Positions 32,478 through 35,481 of a stretch of DNA of 35,481 nucleotides are shown piece by piece. The DNA comes from Rhodocyclales bacterium (lineage in GTDB: Bacteria; Pseudomonadota; Gammaproteobacteria; Burkholderiales; Rhodocyclaceae). Under the pieces are notes generated by a model. That model ran no database searches and was not told where the DNA came from. It worked only from the letters and a program-made list of their open reading frames with translations. The stretch is from the NCBI GenBank assembly GCA_016235765.1, contig JACRIZ010000127.1:1-35481 (forward strand), written 5' to 3'. The position numbers and the translations under genes are program-made. The stretch's first letter is position 1. Each line of letters opens with the position of its first letter.

Positions 32478-33893
32478 ATGAAGGCAAGCGCCTACGACGA
32501 GATGTACACCGCCGATGGAGCGGTGCGCCCGCATTACGCAGAATTCGCGGCCTGGCTGGCCAGCCAGCCGGCCGAGGTGCTGGCGCGCAAGCGCGAGGAA
32601 GCCGACCTCGTGTTCCACCGCCTCGGCATCACCTTCGCCGTCTACGGCGAAGCGGAAGGCACTGAGCGGCTGATTCCCTTCGACCAGATTCCGCGCATCC
32701 TGCCGGCCGCCGAATGGACCCAGCTTGCCGCCGGCCTGCGCCAGCGCGTGCGCGCGTTGAACGCCTTCCTCGGCGACATCTACCACGGCCAGGAGATCCT
32801 CAAGGCCGGCCACATTCCCGCCATGCAGGTCTTGCAGAACGTGCAGTACCGGCCCGAGATGCAGGGCCTCGATGTCCCCGGCGGCATCTACGCGCACATC
32901 GCCGGCGTCGACCTGGTGCGCGCCGGTGCGGGCGAGTTCTACGTACTCGAGGACAACCTGCGCGTGCCCTCGGGCGTCTCCTACATGCTCGAAGACCGCC
33001 GCATGATGATGCGGCTGTTTCCCGACCTGTTCGCGCGCCACAAGATCGCACCAGTCGAGCATTACCCCGACACCCTGCTGGAAGTGCTGCGCACCGTCGC
33101 CCCCGTGGGGGTCTCCAATCCGACCGTGGCACTGCTGACGCCGGGCGCCTACAACTCCGCCTACTTCGAGCACGCCTTCCTCGCCCAGCAGATGGGCATC
33201 GAACTCGTGGAGGGCCAGGACCTGTTCGTCGCCGACGAGCAGGTGTTCATGCGCACCACGCAGGGCCCGCGCCAGGTGGACGTGATCTATCGCCGCCTCG
33301 ACGACGACTTCATCGACCCGCTCGCCTTCCGTCAGGATTCGATGCTGGGCGTGCCCGGCCTGCTGTCGGTCTATCGCGCCGGCCGCATCACGCTGGCCAA
33401 CGCCATCGGCACCGGCGTCGCCGACGACAAGTCGATCTACCCCTACGTGCCGGAGATGGTGCGCTTCTACCTCGGCGAGAAACCCCTGCTCAACAACGTG
33501 CCGACCTGGATGCTCCGGAAGCCCGACGACCTCGCCTACACACTCGACCACCTGGCCGAGCTGGTGGTGAAGGAAGTGCATGGCTCGGGCGGCTACGGCA
33601 TGCTGGTCGGGCCGGCCGCGACGAAGCGGGAGATCGCAGACTTCCGCGAGCGCATCGTCGCCGCGCCGGACAAGTACATCGCCCAGCCGACACTGGCGCT
33701 CTCGACCTGCCCGATCTTCGTCGACAGCGGCATCGCGCCGCGCCACATCGACTTGCGGCCCTTCGTGCTCTCGGGCCGCGAGATCCGCATCGTGCCCGGC
33801 GGGCTGACGCGCGTCGCCTTGCGCGAAGGCTCGCTGGTGGTGAACTCGTCGCAGGGCGGCGGCACCAAGGACACCTGGGTATTGGAGGACTGA
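32478..33893 (+). CDS. circularly permuted ATP-grasp protein
   Basis: This is a 471-residue circularly permuted type 2 ATP-grasp protein, starting MKASAYDEMYTADGAVRPHY. It carries the family blocks GEFYVLEDNLRVPSGVSYMLE (in part: YVLEDNLRVPSGVSYM), YRRLDDDFIDP, VKEVHGSGGYGML and IDLRPFVL. It is presumed to form an amide or peptide-like bond. With the alpha-E and transglutaminase-like genes it makes a conserved trio thought to build and cleave a small peptide-like product; the chemistry is not established. ATG at 32478 has GGGAG upstream. Confidence 0.95.
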   Translation: MKASAYDEMYTADGAVRPHYAEFAAWLASQPAEVLARKREEADLVFHRLGITFAVYGEAEGTERLIPFDQIPRILPAAEWTQLAAGLRQRVRALNAFLGDIYHGQEILKAGHIPAMQVLQNVQYRPEMQGLDVPGGIYAHIAGVDLVRAGAGEFYVLEDNLRVPSGVSYMLEDRRMMMRLFPDLFARHKIAPVEHYPDTLLEVLRTVAPVGVSNPTVALLTPGAYNSAYFEHAFLAQQMGIELVEGQDLFVADEQVFMRTTQGPRQVDVIYRRLDDDFIDPLAFRQDSMLGVPGLLSVYRAGRITLANAIGTGVADDKSIYPYVPEMVRFYLGEKPLLNNVPTWMLRKPDDLAYTLDHLAELVVKEVHGSGGYGMLVGPAATKREIADFRERIVAAPDKYIAQPTLALSTCPIFVDSGIAPRHIDLRPFVLSGREIRIVPGGLTRVALREGSLVVNSSQGGGTKDTWVLED

Positions 33894-33895
33894 CC

Positions 33896-34849
33896 ATGCT
33901 GTCCAGAACCGCCGACCACCTCTACTGGATGGCCCGCTACACCGAACGGGCCGAAAACCTCGCGCGCATGCTCGACGTCACGCAGCGCATGTCGCTGCTG
34001 CACGGCGGCCAGGTCGACGAGGCGGGCTGGACCGCCGCGCTGGCCATCGCCGGCTGCGAGCCCGGTTATCGCAAGACCCACGACAAGGTGACGCCGGGAG
34101 GCGTACTGCGCTACCTGACTTTCGACACCGAAAACGCCGCCTCGATCATGCGCTGCCTGAAAGCGGCGCGCGAGAACGCCCATGCCGTGCGCGGCACGCT
34201 CACCTCCGAGCTCTGGGAGACCATCAACGACACCTGGATCCGCGTGCGCGAATCGAGCCCGGCGATAGTCGAAGGCAACGGTGCCGGCGAATTCTTCGAG
34301 TGGGTGAAGTACCGCTCGCACCTGTCGCGCGGCGTCACCATCGGCACCATGCTGCAGGACGAGGCGCTGTGGTTCACCCGCCTGGGCACCTATCTCGAAC
34401 GCGGCGACAGCACCGCGCGCATCCTCGACGTCAAGTTCCAGGCCCTGCTGCCCGAAGGCAGCAATGCGGGCGACGAGGCCGACAATGCCGGCGACTACTA
34501 CCAGTGGAGCACACTGCTGCGCTCCGTCTCGGCTTTCGAGATCTACCGCAAGGTGTATCGTGACCGCATCACGCCGCGCCGCGTCGCCGAACTGTTCATC
34601 CTGCGCGCCGACATGCCGCGCTCGCTGCACCATTGCCTGGCCGAGGTACACGACCTGCTCGACCGCGTCGCCAACCGCCAGTCGGCGGAGACCGGGAGGC
34701 GCGCCGGCCTGCTGCACTCGACGCTGCAATACGGCCGTATCGAAGACATCTTCGCCGGGGGGCTGCACCCCTTCCTGCTCGACTTCCTGGCGCGCGCCGC
34801 CGACCTGTCGGAACGCATCGCCAACGACTTCCTCGTCCCCAAGCACTGA
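33896..34849 (+). CDS. alpha-E domain protein
   Basis: This is a 317-residue mostly helical protein of the alpha-E (DUF403) family, starting MLSRTADHLYWMARYTERAEN. It carries ARLLDV-like starts (NLARMLDVTQRM), then WETINDTWIRVRE and YLERGDSTARILDVK with conserved acidic and Arg residues. It is a constant partner of the circularly permuted ATP-grasp protein, two bases away. Function is not established. Confidence 0.94.
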   Translation: MLSRTADHLYWMARYTERAENLARMLDVTQRMSLLHGGQVDEAGWTAALAIAGCEPGYRKTHDKVTPGGVLRYLTFDTENAASIMRCLKAARENAHAVRGTLTSELWETINDTWIRVRESSPAIVEGNGAGEFFEWVKYRSHLSRGVTIGTMLQDEALWFTRLGTYLERGDSTARILDVKFQALLPEGSNAGDEADNAGDYYQWSTLLRSVSAFEIYRKVYRDRITPRRVAELFILRADMPRSLHHCLAEVHDLLDRVANRQSAETGRRAGLLHSTLQYGRIEDIFAGGLHPFLLDFLARAADLSERIANDFLVPKH

Positions 34850-34865
34850 CAGAACCGAGGCCATC

Positions 34866-35481
34866 ATGCTCCTGCACATCCGCCACGAAACGCACTATCA
34901 CTACGACAAGCCGGTGCAATACAGCATCCAGGCGTTGCGCCTGACGCCCCGCCTCGAAGCCGGCCTGCGCGTCAAGGAATGGCGGATCTCTTCGCCCGGC
35001 CGCCAACGGGCACAGACCGACGCCTACGGCAACGTCAATCACTTCATGACCCTGGAACAGCCGCACGACGAGATCAGCGTGCTCGCCGAGGGCTGGGTGG
35101 AGACCGACGACCTGGCCAGCGCCTGGATCGAGGACGAAGGCAAGCTGCCCGTGCTCGCCTACCTGCAGGAAACGCCGCTGACGCGTGCCGACGATGCGCT
35201 GCGCAGGCTCGTTGCCGACAGCCTGCCCGGCACGGGCGACTTCGAGCAACGACTGCTGGCGCTGATGACGGCCGTCGAGAGCCGCATCGAATACAGCCCC
35301 GGCATGACCGACGTCGAAGACACCGCCAGCGAGGCGCTGCGGCACGGCCACGGCGTCTGCCAGGACCACGCCCACGTAATGCTCGCCTGCTGCCGCGCCG
35401 CCGGCATACCGGCACGCTACGTCAGCGGCTACCTCTACACCGGCGACGAAGGCCACGCCGCCAGCCACGCCTGGATCGACG
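34866..35481 (+). CDS. transglutaminase-like cysteine peptidase (3' part off the right edge)
   Basis: About 205 residues are in the window, starting MLLHIRHETHYHYDKPVQYS with an N-terminal beta-rich domain (about 1-85). The transglutaminase-like core follows: catalytic Cys in HGVCQDHAHVM and His in SHAWID at the edge, so the Asp is beyond it. It is the third gene of the ATP-grasp/alpha-E trio and is predicted to cleave or transfer isopeptide bonds. It lies 16 bases after the alpha-E gene. Confidence 0.95.
   Translation, partial: MLLHIRHETHYHYDKPVQYSIQALRLTPRLEAGLRVKEWRISSPGRQRAQTDAYGNVNHFMTLEQPHDEISVLAEGWVETDDLASAWIEDEGKLPVLAYLQETPLTRADDALRRLVADSLPGTGDFEQRLLALMTAVESRIEYSPGMTDVEDTASEALRHGHGVCQDHAHVMLACCRAAGIPARYVSGYLYTGDEGHAASHAWID

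Noticed and set aside
1-35481. CRISPR arrays, tRNA or rRNA genes, IS elements
   Set aside because: No regularly spaced identical repeats, no tRNA cloverleaf that I could recognise, and no transposase-like protein were found by reading; a covariance-model search could still find small RNAs.

Overview
The window reads as chromosomal DNA of a high-GC, nitrogen-fixing betaproteobacterium. A Rhodocyclaceae-like organism (Azospira, Dechloromonas or Azonexus type) is my inference from the nif gene order, the HiPIP, the GcvA-type LysR regulator and the ATP-grasp/alpha-E/transglutaminase trio. No rRNA, tRNA, CRISPR array, integrase or transposase gene was seen.

Left end, 1-4658, all on the minus strand: a nif operon reading nifN, nifX, a DUF269 gene, a DUF683 gene, fdxB, a [2Fe-2S] ferredoxin gene and a conserved hypothetical. 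A second unit follows, iscA-nif then nifU, which runs off the left edge. nifN and iscA each have a sigma-54 -24/-12 promoter preceded by a perfect NifA box (TGT-N10-ACA).

The partner of nifN, nifE, lies at 27117-28520 on the same strand, 22.6 kb away, with its own NifA box and -24/-12 promoter. A HiPIP gene just downstream of nifE also has a near-perfect -24/-12 element. NifE and NifN work as one alpha2beta2 scaffold for FeMo-cofactor assembly and are usually encoded side by side, so this is a split nifEN with the order and strand kept.

The 22.6 kb between them has two parts. From 4.7 to 11 kb there is a one-directional run of small accessory genes: a RAMA-like protein, a lone Mrr N-terminal winged helix, a NYN/OST-HTH protein, HigB-HigA plus a second HigA-type antitoxin, a Phd/PIN pair, GloA, a RibD-C/DHFR-like protein, a FliD-C-like protein, YaiI, and a short conserved hypothetical. 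Most of these genes end in a short hairpin repeat (GTAG, stem TGGCG/CGCCA, then CGRCTGACTTT) that often supplies the stop codon itself. From 11 to 26.7 kb there are GlpQ, a lectin-like lipoprotein, a TetR/hydrolase pair, and a signalling block: a chemoreceptor, a CBS-PAS-GGDEF protein, a FIST / PAS-GGDEF-EAL / hemerythrin operon, a GcvA-like LysR regulator, a GNAT-fold protein and a second hemerythrin.

Right end, 28.6-35.5 kb, plus strand: a four-gene operon (serine hydrolase lipoprotein, proline-rich single-span protein, multi-span membrane protein, winged-helix regulator) behind a promoter carrying two tandem palindromes. It is followed by the circularly permuted ATP-grasp, alpha-E and transglutaminase-like genes, the last one cut by the window edge.

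The most unusual features are the split nifEN with separate NifA/sigma-54 promoters, the stop-codon-embedded repeat array confined to the insert, and the sigma-54 promoter on the HiPIP gene.
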